DNA from: Jannaschia sp. CCS1
GTDB taxonomy: Bacteria > Pseudomonadota > Alphaproteobacteria > Rhodobacterales > Rhodobacteraceae
NCBI RefSeq assembly: GCF_000013565.1
Contig: NC_007802.1
Span: 1,550,001 to 1,614,000, forward strand
Length of the DNA stretch: 64,000 nucleotides
Direction of reading: 5' to 3'
Shown here one piece after another: positions 1-9,316 of this stretch (positions within the stretch are counted from its first letter, which is position 1; every line of letters begins with the position of its first letter). Below the pieces are notes generated by a model, which saw nothing but the letters and a program-made list of their open reading frames with translations, was not told the DNA's origin and did no database searches. A program made the translations under genes and the position numbers.

Positions 1-1
1 C

Positions 2-439
2 GCGGGCGTGGATGTGTCCCCGGTCACGGCGGCGGCCAATTCGGCGGACCGCGTATTGCTGCGCATCGAGGACATTCTGAGTTCAGAGAGCGCCGATGGG
101 CTGCCGGACACGCTCAACACCGCGCTCACGGAACTGGGCGCGATCCTGGCCACGCTGCGCGAAGGCGGCGCGGCAGAAAACCTGACGGGCACTCTGAGCT
201 CCGCCGACAGCGCGTTTTCCGCGCTGCAATCGGCAGCCGAACAGGTGCCCGCGATTGTCACCCGGCTGAATTCACTGGTAACCTCGCTGCAAGGGCTGGC
301 GGCGGATTATGACGACAGCTCTCCGGTCAACCGGGATCTGCGCGCCGCGATTGCCGATATCAGCCAGGCCGCTGATGCCTTCCGGTCTCTTGCCCGCGCG
401 ATTGAGCGCAACCCGAACTCCCTGATCACAGGACGTTGA
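2..439 (+). CDS. MCE/PqiB-MlaD family protein, C-terminal fragment (5' end outside window)
   Basis: The reading frame is open to the left edge of the window, so this is only the last ~145 residues of a longer protein. What is visible is an Ala/Ser/Leu-rich, probably helical tail with no recognisable catalytic motif. The assignment rests mainly on its partner: the stop codon is followed after 1 nt by a PqiC-type lipoprotein, and MCE proteins of the PqiB/MlaD type typically end in such helical tails and are co-transcribed with that lipoprotein. Family members form periplasmic lipid-transfer tunnels between the inner and outer membranes. Everything about function is inferred from family and context; the MCE domain itself lies upstream. 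Confidence 0.7.
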   Translation, partial: AGVDVSPVTAAANSADRVLLRIEDILSSESADGLPDTLNTALTELGAILATLREGGAAENLTGTLSSADSAFSALQSAAEQVPAIVTRLNSLVTSLQGLAADYDDSSPVNRDLRAAIADISQAADAFRSLARAIERNPNSLITGR

Positions 440-440
440 C

Positions 441-995
441 ATGAGACTTGCCCCATTCATCGCCGCCCTTGTCCTGATCCTCGCGGGATGCGGCAGCGAT
501 CCGGCCCGCCTGTCCATCGAGCCGTCGGCCTCCGCGATGCAGACGCGCGTTTCCGTGCGGTCGGTGGTGGTGGGCGATATCTCCCTGCCTGAATATGCCA
601 ATGCCTCCGAGGTGGTGCGCGAGGGCGAAAACGGCCTGGTGGAAACGGTGCCGGACCTGATCTGGGCCGATGTGCCCGAGGATGCGATGGCCAACGCGTT
701 GGTCCGGCATCTGTCGCAGATCACCGGCGTGGCCGTGGCACGCGCGCCCTGGCCACTCAGCTCATTTCCCGATGCCGAGCTGACGGTGCGGGCCGAGCGG
801 ATGTTGCTGGGGGCCGATGGGCGCCTGCACCTGAGCGGGCAGTTCGCCGTCCGCCGCGACGAGGGAACCTGGGCCGAACGGATCCGCAGTTTCGACATCG
901 CGGTGCCCGTGCAGGGCGCGGAGCTGACGGATCTTGCCGATGCCCACGCGGATGCCTGGCGGCAATTGTCTGAACAGATTGCGGGTCAGCTGTAG
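441..995 (+). CDS. PqiC-like ABC-transport auxiliary lipoprotein
   Basis: 184 residues. The N-terminus is a lipoprotein signal with lipobox LAGC (Cys17), so the mature protein should be lipid-anchored, probably in the outer membrane. The body matches the auxiliary lipoprotein family of MCE transporters (PqiC/YmbA type): an early SVRSVVVGDISLPEYAN segment, then a VPDLIWADVPEDAM stretch and a C-terminal helix. It begins 1 nt after the stop of the MCE-type gene, consistent with translational coupling. The likely role is docking the MCE tunnel at the outer membrane for lipid transport. Family call good; the substrate is unknown. Confidence 0.78.
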   Translation: MRLAPFIAALVLILAGCGSDPARLSIEPSASAMQTRVSVRSVVVGDISLPEYANASEVVREGENGLVETVPDLIWADVPEDAMANALVRHLSQITGVAVARAPWPLSSFPDAELTVRAERMLLGADGRLHLSGQFAVRRDEGTWAERIRSFDIAVPVQGAELTDLADAHADAWRQLSEQIAGQL

Positions 996-1087
996 CGCTG
1001 CCTGCTGGACAGATCCCTTAATTTCAGCGCTTGATGGGTTTTGGGCCCGGCGCGTTGGTGCCGCGTCCCCCCATGGAGTGGGCGCAT

Positions 1088-1810
1088 ATGACCGACCGGA
1101 CCCACGACATCACCCTGCGCATTATCGGCTCGGAACGACATCGGTTGGCCCTTGTCCGCAACGTCTTCGATGATCCGGACCGTGTCATTGATCAAGCCAG
1201 CAAGGCCGACTTTTCTTCGGGCAGGCCGGCCTATCCGGGGGTCGTCGCCCGAGCCGACGCCACGACCACAGATGCAATGAAGGTCGCGTGTCATGCGGCC
1301 GGACAGGTGATCGCGCCGGATGCGGAGGCGCGTTTTGACGGGGACGCCACGTTTTCAATCGTGACCCGGGACGCGTTCGACGCGGTGCCGCGGCCCATTC
1401 GGCCCCACTGCGATGCCGACACAGCCAACGCGCTTTCAGCGATCCTTTACCTGTCACCCGGCGCGCAGGGCAGCACGGTGTTTTTCCGCCACAAAGGCAC
1501 CGGGTTTGAGGCGATCCCGCAGGAGCGGTTGGTGTTTTACAAACGGGCATTGGATTGGGAAACCCGCCAGCGCAAAGCCAAGGCGGAGGTCCTGGATACG
1601 GAGCATGATCCGGGCTACACCGCGATCCGAGAGGTCCCGGCGGAGTTTAACACCATGGTGGTGTTCCCCTCGTTCCTTTTGCACAGCGCGCGGATCAACC
1701 ACGCCAACCCCTTGCCGCAGGATGCGCGCAACGGGCGTCTGACCATCAACGCCATCTTTCACCAGTTTGCAAAAGCGCCGGATGCGCCATCACGCCCGGT
1801 AAGCGACTAG
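1088..1810 (+). CDS. DUF6445-like protein (possible 2OG-Fe(II) dioxygenase fold)
   Basis: 240 residues from ATG 1088, chosen because GGAG lies 9 nt upstream; in-frame alternatives at 1031, 1034 and 1073 have weaker context. The middle carries RPHCDADTANALSAILYLSP followed by GSTVFFRHKGTG, and a late LLHSARINHANP. The HxD pair and the distal His, in that order with a GSTVFF strand, resemble the metal-binding layout of 2-oxoglutarate/Fe(II) oxygenases, and I recall this pattern from proteins labelled DUF6445. The substrate is unknown. It stands alone, with a gap after the lipoprotein gene and a gene-poor stretch after it. Confidence 0.6.
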   Translation: MTDRTHDITLRIIGSERHRLALVRNVFDDPDRVIDQASKADFSSGRPAYPGVVARADATTTDAMKVACHAAGQVIAPDAEARFDGDATFSIVTRDAFDAVPRPIRPHCDADTANALSAILYLSPGAQGSTVFFRHKGTGFEAIPQERLVFYKRALDWETRQRKAKAEVLDTEHDPGYTAIREVPAEFNTMVVFPSFLLHSARINHANPLPQDARNGRLTINAIFHQFAKAPDAPSRPVSD

Positions 1811-2376
1811 CACGACGACCCTGCCAGGGACGTTGCAACAGGCGGACGGGGTCGGTTCTTTCGGCACGGTGCTGACCATTGGGCCCGACACTGGCCCGAT
1901 GTTCGCGCGGATGATCCGCCAGAAAAGTCCTGATCTGCCGGTTACTGTACGCGACCCGGCCCGCATCGGGTATGTCGTGTGGGCGAGAGATTTATGCGAT
2001 GATGCCCGCACGGCTGCACCATGGGATCCGCCTTGAGCCTGAAGCATTCGTCTCAGATGTCTGGCGCCCATTCGGCATACGTTTCATTGGTGGGCGCTCC
2101 GTTTCACTCCACGTTTGAACCGCTTCTTGACCCATCCAGCGGCGAATTGGACAGGCACCCCGAAGCCCCCGGCGTCCCGCCGCCGATCATCTGGAGAATG
2201 CGGTGCTTGTGGCGGTTCTGCTAAGACGCGCTGTGCCTGCCACTACGTTGAGGGTCAGTCCCAAGATCACTGATGCGCAGGCTAACGACGATGCTGGCAC
2301 CCGCCGTCACACGGGTGCAGGATTTGCGGTCCATCCGCCTGAAGGACAGGTCCAAGGCTTTGCGCGGTGGCGGGTC
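1811..2376. other. 566-bp stretch with no supportable gene
   Basis: Lies between the DUF6445-like gene and the 3' end of the DEAD-box helicase gene. Short open frames exist on both strands (longest ~90 codons), but none has a convincing ribosome-binding site, a known motif or a plausible composition. It could hold a decayed gene, but I cannot name a parent family. Confidence 0.5.
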
Positions 2377-4497
2377 CTAGGATGGCCCTTTGGATTTCTT
2401 TGATTTGGGTGCGCGTGGCTTGCGGGGCTTTGGTGCGCCACCCCCCGAGGCTTCTGCCGCCGCCGCCCGGCGGGCCTTGTTTTTCTTGCTGTTGGGCTTT
2501 CCCGTGGTCGGTGCGCCCAGTCGTGCGCCGGGTTTGGTGGCGGGGTTCCCGCCCGGCTTTCCACCCGGTTTGCCCCCGGACCGTGTGGGACGCTCGAACC
2601 CATCGCCCGCCGATTTGGATTTGTGGCGCGGCTTGCGGGCCTTCCAGGGATCGGCTTGGGGCAGGTCGGGCTTGCTGTCAGGCGCGCGGGGCCGGGCAGG
2701 CTTGCCGCCTGCGGCCGGTTTTTTCGGCTTCCTCGCGCGGGGGGCGGGGGCATCGTTCCAGTCAATCGGTTTGGACGATTGCGGTTTGGGCGCAGGCGTC
2801 GGCGCGCGTGCTGCTGCGGGCTCTGGTGCGGTCTCCGCCTCTCGCCTGGTCCTGCGGTCGTTGGATTTATTGGTCCGAGGTGGCTTTTCCCCGCGCGGGG
2901 GGCGTGGGGGACGGGGTGCGCGCTCAACATTTGGCGCAGCCTCCAGACGGGTCAGGGCCGCGCCGTCTTCCATCTCCATCTTACCACCGACGGCGGCCAG
3001 GAACCCATCCACCGCACTCTCGCGCAGCTCGATGAACGACGCCTCGTGATGGATGCGGATCGCTCCGACATCGTCGCGCGTGATATTGCCCATCTTGCAC
3101 AGCATCGGCAGCAGGCGGCGCGGCTCTGCGCCCACGGCTTGCCCCCCGGCGAGAGAGAACCACACGCTGGGTCCAAACGCCTTGCGCGGCTCGGGCGCGG
3201 CAGAGGCATCGGATAGCTCTTCCGGGGCAGATCGCTTCTCGCGGTACATGCGCACGAACGCACTGGCCAATTGCTCGGCGGAGTACTTATCCACCAACTT
3301 ATCCACAGCTTCACGATTGGAGTCTTGGACCTCGGCGTCCCAATCCGCATCCTCCATCATGCGCGCGTCGTCGCGGGCCGTGACCTCATCGGCGGACGGG
3401 GCCTCGGCCCAGACGGCGGTCAGCTTCGCCCACCCCAGCAACCGTTGCGCCTTCTTCCGCGCGGCGGGCGGCACGATCAACGCGGACACACCCTTGCGCC
3501 CCGCGCGACCCGTCCGGCCCGACCGGTGCAGCAGCGTGTCCTGGTTCGTGGGCAATTCCGCGTGGATCACCAGTTCCAGATTGGGCAGGTCGATGCCGCG
3601 CGCGGCCACATCGGTCGCCACACAGACCCGCGCGCGCCCGTCGCGCATGGCCTGCAAGGCGTTGGTGCGTTCTGATTGCGTTAACTCGCCAGACAAAGCC
3701 ACGACGGAGAAGCCCCGGTTCGACAGCCGCGTGGTCATGCGGTTCACCGTCGCGCGGGTGTTGCAAAAGACGATGGCGTTGGGGGCCTCATAGAAGCGCA
3801 GCACGTTGATGATCGCGTTCTCGCCATCGCGCGCGGACACGGTCAGCGCCCGATATTCAATGTCGGAATGCTGCTTTTCGCCCGTGGTCGTGGCGACGCG
3901 CACCGCGTCTTTCTGGTAGTTCTGCGCCAACCGCGCGATGGCTGCAGGCACAGTGGCCGAGAACATCAGGGTCTGTCGGTCGGCGGGGGATGTGTCGAGG
4001 ATGAACTCCAGATCCTCCCGGAACCCCAGATCCAGCATCTCGTCAGCCTCATCCAGCACCACGGCTTTCAGGGAAGACAGGTCAATCGACCCGCGCATGA
4101 TGTGGTCCTTCAACCGGCCCGGCGTGGCCACAACGATATGCGCCCCGCGTGCCAGCGCCCGCCGCTCATCGCGCATGTCCATGCCGCCAACGGTGGAGGC
4201 CAGTGTCGCGCCTGCCTGCGCGAACAGCCACGACAATTCCCGTTTCACCTGCATCGCCAATTCGCGTGTCGGCGCAATAACCAGCGCCAGGGGCGCGCCA
4301 GCCGCGCCAAAGGCCTCGGCCTCGCCAAACAGCTGCGGTGCAATCGCCAGGCCAAACCCCAGCGTCTTGCCCGAGCCCGTCTGGGCCGACACCAGCAGGT
4401 CCTTGCCCGTCAGATCCGGGTCGGTGACGGCCTGCTGAACCGGGGTGAGGGTGTCATACCCCTGGGCATCGAGGGCGGTTTGAAGGGCCTGTTTCAC
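2377..4497 (-). CDS. DEAD-box ATP-dependent RNA helicase with DbpA-type RNA-binding domain and basic tail
   Basis: Start taken as GTG 4497 (MKQALQTALDAQGYDTLTPV), preceded by AGGTGGA at 7-nt spacing; an upstream ATG at 4536 lacks such a site. All helicase motifs are present: Q motif GYDTLTPVQQAV, Walker A AQTGSGKT, PTRELAMQV, TPGR, DEAD in VVLDEADEML, SAT in FSATVP, and ATDVAARGID with HRSGRTGRAGRKG. A DbpA-type domain follows (FSLAGGQAVG ... IRIHHEASFIEL). The last ~170 residues are a low-complexity Pro/Lys/Arg-rich tail likely to bind RNA non-specifically. Expected role: ribosome assembly or RNA turnover, possibly in the cold. The DeaD/CsdA type is most likely; the exact orthologue is uncertain. 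Confidence 0.93.
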   Translation of the reverse strand: MKQALQTALDAQGYDTLTPVQQAVTDPDLTGKDLLVSAQTGSGKTLGFGLAIAPQLFGEAEAFGAAGAPLALVIAPTRELAMQVKRELSWLFAQAGATLASTVGGMDMRDERRALARGAHIVVATPGRLKDHIMRGSIDLSSLKAVVLDEADEMLDLGFREDLEFILDTSPADRQTLMFSATVPAAIARLAQNYQKDAVRVATTTGEKQHSDIEYRALTVSARDGENAIINVLRFYEAPNAIVFCNTRATVNRMTTRLSNRGFSVVALSGELTQSERTNALQAMRDGRARVCVATDVAARGIDLPNLELVIHAELPTNQDTLLHRSGRTGRAGRKGVSALIVPPAARKKAQRLLGWAKLTAVWAEAPSADEVTARDDARMMEDADWDAEVQDSNREAVDKLVDKYSAEQLASAFVRMYREKRSAPEELSDASAAPEPRKAFGPSVWFSLAGGQAVGAEPRRLLPMLCKMGNITRDDVGAIRIHHEASFIELRESAVDGFLAAVGGKMEMEDGAALTRLEAAPNVERAPRPPRPPRGEKPPRTNKSNDRRTRREAETAPEPAAARAPTPAPKPQSSKPIDWNDAPAPRARKPKKPAAGGKPARPRAPDSKPDLPQADPWKARKPRHKSKSAGDGFERPTRSGGKPGGKPGGNPATKPGARLGAPTTGKPNSKKNKARRAAAAEASGGGAPKPRKPRAPKSKKSKGPS

Positions 4498-4674
4498 GTC
4501 TGATCCACCTGTTGAACGCGGGTCGGGGCATAACACGCCCGCAAGTGGCGGGGCGTACCTGCTTGGCGACCGGATGTATAGGGCGCGTGATCATGCGTTG
4601 TGTGGCAAGGCCCTCGCCCCCCTTCCTCGGTCCCATAACATCGCCACGGACCCTAAAGGCCTCACGCGCCACGC

Positions 4675-4731
4675 CCTCCTTCCCCGTTCTTTAAATATCC
4701 CCCCCGGAGGGCTGCGCATCTTTGATGCGCA
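4675..4731 (-). repeat. Dispersed hairpin + GGGATATTT element, copy A
   Basis: Read on the minus strand: an 8-bp stem (TGCGCATC/GATGCGCA, 3-nt loop, 4713-4731), then GGGATATTT and GAACGGGGAAGGAGG. It sits between the end of the Rieske oxygenase gene and the start of the helicase gene, both on the minus strand, so the hairpin may terminate the former. The same core recurs near 19.77, 22.05 and 28.25 kb. Confidence 0.7.
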
Positions 4732-4785
4732 TTGAGGGCATACACTCCCCCAATCGCACGACCCTCAGGACCAGCCGTGCAACCC

Positions 4786-5826
4786 TCACTCCGCCATCTG
4801 CGCGTCGACCTGAGCCTCTTCATTGATCATCGCCTGCAATTGCCGACGGAACCGCAGCTGCCCGCCGTCGATGGGCAGGTCAATGTGCGGCGAGGTCTTG
4901 CTGGACATGCCGATCTGAACCTCATTCAACACCGCGCGGTCTTCCTCAAACGCATGGTGCACATCATCGCTCATCATTTGCGACAAGGCTTCGTCGTCGG
5001 GGCGAATGTTGCGTAGCTGGAACCAGTAGTACCGCGTTTTCCCCTCGCTCACGGGGGTCATGAAATTGTAGCTGTCCATGATGAACGTGTTCGCGTGCAG
5101 CGGCCCATCGGGCCCGCCCGTGCCAGCAGGCGTGAACACGGCGCGGACCAGCGCGTGGGACGGATAGCGGACCTCATAATGCTGCAACCGGTCGCAATTG
5201 CCGTCGAACTCCACCACCTTCTTGTAGAAAGGCGCGGGGTCGTGATCCATCATCCAGCGGTGTACGATGATGCCCGTGTCGGTCTTGGTGACGTGCAGGG
5301 GGGTGTCTTTGGTCGCCTCTGCCGCGAAGCTGGATTGGTGGACCCAGGCCACATGGGTGGGATCCAGCAGGTTGTCGCACATCAGCAGGTAGTTGCAGTC
5401 CAGCTCCATCGCTGCACCGCGGTTGATGCCCCAATCGGGGTTGCCGTAATTCTCGATCTCGAAGATGTCGCTTGGGTCGGCCAGGGCCGGATTGCCCATC
5501 CAGATCCAGATCAGCCCGTACTTCTCAGCCAGCGGATAGGCGTGGACGCGGGCGTTCGACGGGATCCCGCTGGCCCCCGGTGCCCAGACGCAGGTGCCCG
5601 CGCAGTTGAACGTCAGGCCATGGTAGCCGCATTCGACGGTGTCCCCCTTGATCCGCCCCTTGGAGAGCGGCAGCTTGCGGTGCGGGCAGGCATCTTCCAG
5701 CGCGACAAGATCACCGCTTTGCGTGCGGAACATGCAGATCTTCTCGCCCAGGACCATGATCTGTTGAAGATCGGTGCGCACTTCGTGGTCCCAGGCCGCC
5801 ACATACCAAGCGTTTTTCAGAAACAT
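4786..5826 (-). CDS. Rieske 2Fe-2S aromatic ring-hydroxylating oxygenase (VanA-like)
   Basis: 346 residues, the usual size of vanillate-demethylase-type oxygenases. The N-terminus holds the Rieske ligands CPHR (~48) and CGYHG (~67), and the centre the mononuclear iron site DNLLDPTHVAWVHQ. The family accepts electrons from a separate reductase and demethylates or hydroxylates small aromatics such as vanillate, using O2 and NADH. No reductase gene lies next to it, so the electron donor must be encoded elsewhere. It stands alone between two minus-strand genes. The substrate cannot be told from sequence; related proteins act on vanillate, chlorobenzoate, dicamba or quaternary amines. Confidence 0.88.
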   Translation of the reverse strand: MFLKNAWYVAAWDHEVRTDLQQIMVLGEKICMFRTQSGDLVALEDACPHRKLPLSKGRIKGDTVECGYHGLTFNCAGTCVWAPGASGIPSNARVHAYPLAEKYGLIWIWMGNPALADPSDIFEIENYGNPDWGINRGAAMELDCNYLLMCDNLLDPTHVAWVHQSSFAAEATKDTPLHVTKTDTGIIVHRWMMDHDPAPFYKKVVEFDGNCDRLQHYEVRYPSHALVRAVFTPAGTGGPDGPLHANTFIMDSYNFMTPVSEGKTRYYWFQLRNIRPDDEALSQMMSDDVHHAFEEDRAVLNEVQIGMSSKTSPHIDLPIDGGQLRFRRQLQAMINEEAQVDAQMAE

Positions 5827-5889
5827 GCGCCCTCTCCCTTGGCGGGCAGGGTGGCGCGCGTGGGTCTGCCGCGCAAGGTGGCGTCACAA

Positions 5890-5926
5890 AGAAATTGCCC
5901 GACAGCCAAGGGGATGGCTGCCGGGC
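5890..5926 (-). terminator. Hairpin terminator after the subtilase gene
   Basis: GCCCGACAGCC (5897-5907) pairs with GGCTGCCGGGC (5916-5926): 11 bp with one G-U pair and an 8-nt loop. On the minus strand it is followed by AATTTCTTT. It lies ~60 nt past the stop at 5984. Confidence 0.65.
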
Positions 5927-5983
5927 GGATAAAAGACGTGCGGGAAGAGGGACACACGTCCTTTTTCCGATGCTCCACTGGAA

Positions 5984-8053
5984 TTAACGAGCACCGGGTC
6001 CGAATAAGATGCGAGCGCCTGTACGCTCGGGAAAGTAACTGTCTGAAAAGTAGGTTGCGGTTGAATTCTCGGCCTCTGCGATCAGGGCGTCGCGGAGGGG
6101 CGGGATGCCGGGGCGGGCCAGTTCCTGGGCGATCCAGCGGGCCACTTGTGGGGCCGACGCAGACGTGCCCGACAGCCGGAACGCGGAGCCGGAATGGGTG
6201 CCCGCAGCCATCACGCCGGGCAGGGCCGCGCTGACCTCGGAGGCAGCGGCAATATCGACGCCGTCGCGCGGGTTTGCGGGATCCCCGGCAGAGCTGAAGA
6301 CCGATGCGGCGGTCACGTCATTCGTGGGCACATCGCGCCGGGTGACATTGGCGACGCGGACGGAGCCCACGCGGGTGGTATGTGCGCCGGACCCGATGGC
6401 ATTCGTGGTGCCGCGTTTCAGGACCCACGCAGCATCATTGTCGTCCTGATCCGCGCGGCCGTCGGGGCGCACCTCGCGGTAATCCACATCTTCCAGCCGG
6501 GATTGGCGGCCAAACGGGCGGAAGCCGAAGGGGGTATCGTTGCGCTGGCAGCGGACGGTCACACTCTCAGCGGCGTCCGTATCTTCATTCCACACGCGCA
6601 GGTGCCAATCGCCTGCGGGCAGGGTGGCCTCGGTCCAGGCGAAGGCGGGGTCCTTGATCGGTTGCTCAAAAGCCGCAGGCGACAGGATCAGCGTCAGTTT
6701 CAACTGCACGCTTACGGTGTGTTCATCGGTATCCATGGTCTTGCGACCAAAGCTCGCCAGCGCCTCGTGATAGGTCATCGCCAGCGTACGATCGCCGTCT
6801 TGCAACGGCACGCCGTGAAAGAAGTTCACCGCATCCGGCGGAACCTCGATCCAGTCCGTGGCCATCGGCGGGCGCAATTCCAGTCGGAGAGGGGAGGGCA
6901 GGGCAGACAGCAACTCGATGACTTGCCTACGGTCCTTGGCATTCAGCCCGCCCTTGGCGCCCTTCACCCTCTCCAACCCGTAGGTCTTCAGGCTGGTGGT
7001 GCGTTCCGGCCACCAGATTTCGACCACGGTGGGTGCTTTGTTTTCAGGGGGATGCCGCAGGATCAGCGGCGGTGTGTGGGATGCAGGCCGGGTCGCGCCG
7101 GCCTCCAGCTGCCCATGGGTGCGGTCCATGTGGCTGTTGCCCGCAGGCAGCACGACCCAGACCGGAATGCCGTGGTCACGCCACATGGCCTTCACGGCAT
7201 CGTCGATCCATTCTTCTATCGCCGCGCGGCCATTCAGGGCGCTGGCGTATATCCCGTAGGAGAAGTTGAGGACCACGGGCACGCGATCCCCGGTCTCGGG
7301 CTGCAAGCGCACGGCACGGTCAAGGATATACGTCATCGCATGGGTCACGAACGGGGCCATGAACGCGCCGGAGGCGTTTTGCGTGGCATAGCGCGCCAGT
7401 TGCACGGCGACGATGGGACGGCGCAGCGCCAGATCGGATGGGACCTCGCCCAAGGAATTGGGCGTTGTGTCGTCGCAATCATAGCCGGTGGCCAGATCCA
7501 TCACATGGGTGCCATGACGCAAAGCGCCCGCCACCGCCCGCGACATCCCGGACAGGCGGTAGGCGGCGTCAGCATCGGGGTAGGGGCCGTCTTGGTAGGT
7601 GAAGAGGTCTGTGTTGATCTCCTGCTCAAGCCAGTCTTGACCGAAGGGCAGGGCATAGCCGTGGGTTGGGCGCGTGTCATCGCAGGTGGCGTCCTGGTTC
7701 CAGAACGCGGCCATGCGGGTCTGATAGCGCCCATCATCACCGGGCTTGAGGAAGCGCGCATTCGCAAAGGCTAATCCGTCGTCGATCACGCCCATGATGA
7801 CGGTGCCGGACTGGGCGTGCAGGGGCGCGACATCACCGCGATCATCCCGCGTACCAGTGCAGGCGGCCTGGCGACACAGGGGGGCCGTCTCGTCGGGATG
7901 GGCGGTGTAAACCTCCCGATCCACCGGCGTCAGGACATGGTCCGGCAGATCGCCTGCCAACATGCGCTGCCACCAGTCGCTTTGGGGCGATTGCACGGTG
8001 GCGGCCTTTCCGCCCCCGTCCATTCGCGTTGCTGTGCCCCAGGACCAAACCAT
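5984..8053 (-). CDS. Subtilisin-like serine peptidase (S8 family)
   Basis: 689 residues from ATG 8053, which follows the upstream stop by 4 nt and has AGGGA in front; a start at 8080 would overlap the neighbour. The catalytic triad is visible in order: Asp in VIMGVIDDGLAF (~91), His in LRHGTHVMD (~180), Ser in LSGTSASAPQVARW (~630). The ~400-residue span between the His and Ser motifs is longer than in simple subtilisins and includes a probable beta-rich insert. I see no signal peptide, so the enzyme may be cytoplasmic or exported by a non-classical route. Translationally linked to the PAP2/haloperoxidase-like gene upstream, it probably forms a two-gene operon with it. Substrate unknown. Confidence 0.88.
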   Translation of the reverse strand: MVWSWGTATRMDGGGKAATVQSPQSDWWQRMLAGDLPDHVLTPVDREVYTAHPDETAPLCRQAACTGTRDDRGDVAPLHAQSGTVIMGVIDDGLAFANARFLKPGDDGRYQTRMAAFWNQDATCDDTRPTHGYALPFGQDWLEQEINTDLFTYQDGPYPDADAAYRLSGMSRAVAGALRHGTHVMDLATGYDCDDTTPNSLGEVPSDLALRRPIVAVQLARYATQNASGAFMAPFVTHAMTYILDRAVRLQPETGDRVPVVLNFSYGIYASALNGRAAIEEWIDDAVKAMWRDHGIPVWVVLPAGNSHMDRTHGQLEAGATRPASHTPPLILRHPPENKAPTVVEIWWPERTTSLKTYGLERVKGAKGGLNAKDRRQVIELLSALPSPLRLELRPPMATDWIEVPPDAVNFFHGVPLQDGDRTLAMTYHEALASFGRKTMDTDEHTVSVQLKLTLILSPAAFEQPIKDPAFAWTEATLPAGDWHLRVWNEDTDAAESVTVRCQRNDTPFGFRPFGRQSRLEDVDYREVRPDGRADQDDNDAAWVLKRGTTNAIGSGAHTTRVGSVRVANVTRRDVPTNDVTAASVFSSAGDPANPRDGVDIAAASEVSAALPGVMAAGTHSGSAFRLSGTSASAPQVARWIAQELARPGIPPLRDALIAEAENSTATYFSDSYFPERTGARILFGPGAR

Positions 8054-8057
8054 GGCT

Positions 8058-9236
8058 CTATCCCTGCGCCGTGGGCGCAACGCCCGTCGTCCACTCGCCC
8101 TTGGCCAGTTTATACAGCTGCGTCAGGGCCAGCGTCGCGGGGTGCGTTTGCAGCGTGTAGCTGACCGGCGTGGCATAGGTGACGGAGGCGTGGGTGCTGG
8201 GATCGGCGACATCAAGGGGGTCCGACCCGAAGATCCCGGCCACAGATTCATAGGTGAAATCCGCGCCTCCGTAGGCGTCAGAGGCGCAATGCCAGCCATG
8301 GGCATGGCCTGCGCTTCCCGCCATCTCAAGAATATATCTCCCAAGGGAGACCCCAAGGGTCGCCCCCGCCGCGCTGTCCACAGGGAAATGGACGCCCGCT
8401 GCCGTGCGATTTTGGGCAATTCGCGCGGCTTGGCGGAGCAACTGCTCATTCGCCAGATGGGGCCGATGCTGCGCCTGATGGGAGAGATCGCGCAGGATCG
8501 TCGCGACGAGGAACGCTTCGGTCGCGTGGCCAGAGGGCAATGTGCCATGGCCCGGAGTTTGGATCATCGGTTGGATCTGTGCCGAATATTCATTGGGGCG
8601 GCGGCAGGCGAGCAGGTGCTTGCACTGCATCTCGATCAGCGACACCGCCTCCAGTGCCGTCTGGATCAGCTCGTAGGTCCAGCGATGGCGTCCAGGGTGA
8701 AGCGGCAGGACCGCACCGAAGGGCGTGATCAGGTCGGCCAGTTGATCCAGGATCTCAGCCGTGCGCTCGCTGCGTTGATCGGCGTAATATTCCAGATAGT
8801 TCAATTGCTTGGCGAAGGTATCTCCACCGGGGCGATCCAGCCGTGCGATCTCGGTGCCGTCGTGCAGGCCAACGCTGACCGCATCGGGCGTGCCGCTGAT
8901 AGGGCGCACGGCCAAGGTCGCGGCAATCTCCTGCACGATGATCATCACCCGCACGTCCGCCGACCAGGTGTGCAGGTTGGCAGGGTCATTGAAGGGCAGC
9001 GGCTTGGGCTGCGGATCGCTGGCATTCCAGGTCCAGGGCCCCACCGTCGTGGCATGGGCCATGATCAGCGCAGACGCGGCAGAGGGCGGCGCACCGGTCT
9101 GCCCATGCTGTCCATGCTGGCCGTGCTGACCGTGTTGGCCATGCTGCCCGTGTTGGCCATGCTGTCCGTGCTGGCCATGTTGCCCATGCTGACCGTGTTG
9201 GCCATGCTGCACAGAGGAAAAGCTGCTTGTCGTCAT
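8058..9236 (-). CDS. PAP2-superfamily / vanadium haloperoxidase-like protein with N-terminal QHG repeat
   Basis: 392 residues. Residues ~10-45 are twelve consecutive Gln-His-Gly units ending in QTG. The C-terminal half carries the three phosphate/vanadate-site motifs of the acid phosphatase-haloperoxidase superfamily: KHLLACRRP, LPSGHA, and NRTAAGVHFPVD. Spacing and overall architecture (a long helical region before the first motif) suit bacterial vanadium-dependent haloperoxidases better than small PAP2 phosphatases. In the last motif the usual Arg is retained (N-R). No signal peptide is visible. Followed after 4 nt by the subtilase gene and divergent from a SARP-like regulator that may control both. 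Halogenation versus phosphatase activity cannot be decided from sequence. Confidence 0.82.
   Translation of the reverse strand: MTTSSFSSVQHGQHGQHGQHGQHGQHGQHGQHGQHGQHGQHGQHGQTGAPPSAASALIMAHATTVGPWTWNASDPQPKPLPFNDPANLHTWSADVRVMIIVQEIAATLAVRPISGTPDAVSVGLHDGTEIARLDRPGGDTFAKQLNYLEYYADQRSERTAEILDQLADLITPFGAVLPLHPGRHRWTYELIQTALEAVSLIEMQCKHLLACRRPNEYSAQIQPMIQTPGHGTLPSGHATEAFLVATILRDLSHQAQHRPHLANEQLLRQAARIAQNRTAAGVHFPVDSAAGATLGVSLGRYILEMAGSAGHAHGWHCASDAYGGADFTYESVAGIFGSDPLDVADPSTHASVTYATPVSYTLQTHPATLALTQLYKLAKGEWTTGVAPTAQG
9099..9206 (-). repeat. Twelve 9-bp units encoding (QHG)12
   Basis: Tandem 9-mers, on the plus strand YTGNCCRTG, lie inside the haloperoxidase-like gene. Units differ mainly at synonymous positions, so the peptide repeat rather than the DNA repeat appears conserved. 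The His-rich tract might bind metal. Confidence 0.9.
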
Positions 9237-9316
9237 TCCGGTCCCAATCGACTTTTACCTAACGTCAAGCAACCGGGCCGTTCCCCTCACTTTTTGTCAA
9301 CAATCCGCCGAGTGAC

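Noticed and set aside
1833-2224. Two short plus-strand frames of 67 codons
   Set aside because: No ribosome-binding site, known motif or convincing composition; left as an empty region.
9099-9206. CRISPR-like or satellite array
   Set aside because: The tandem 9-mers are in frame inside a gene, without spacers; likewise the QPVP, AP and Asp-Pro repeats are coding linkers.
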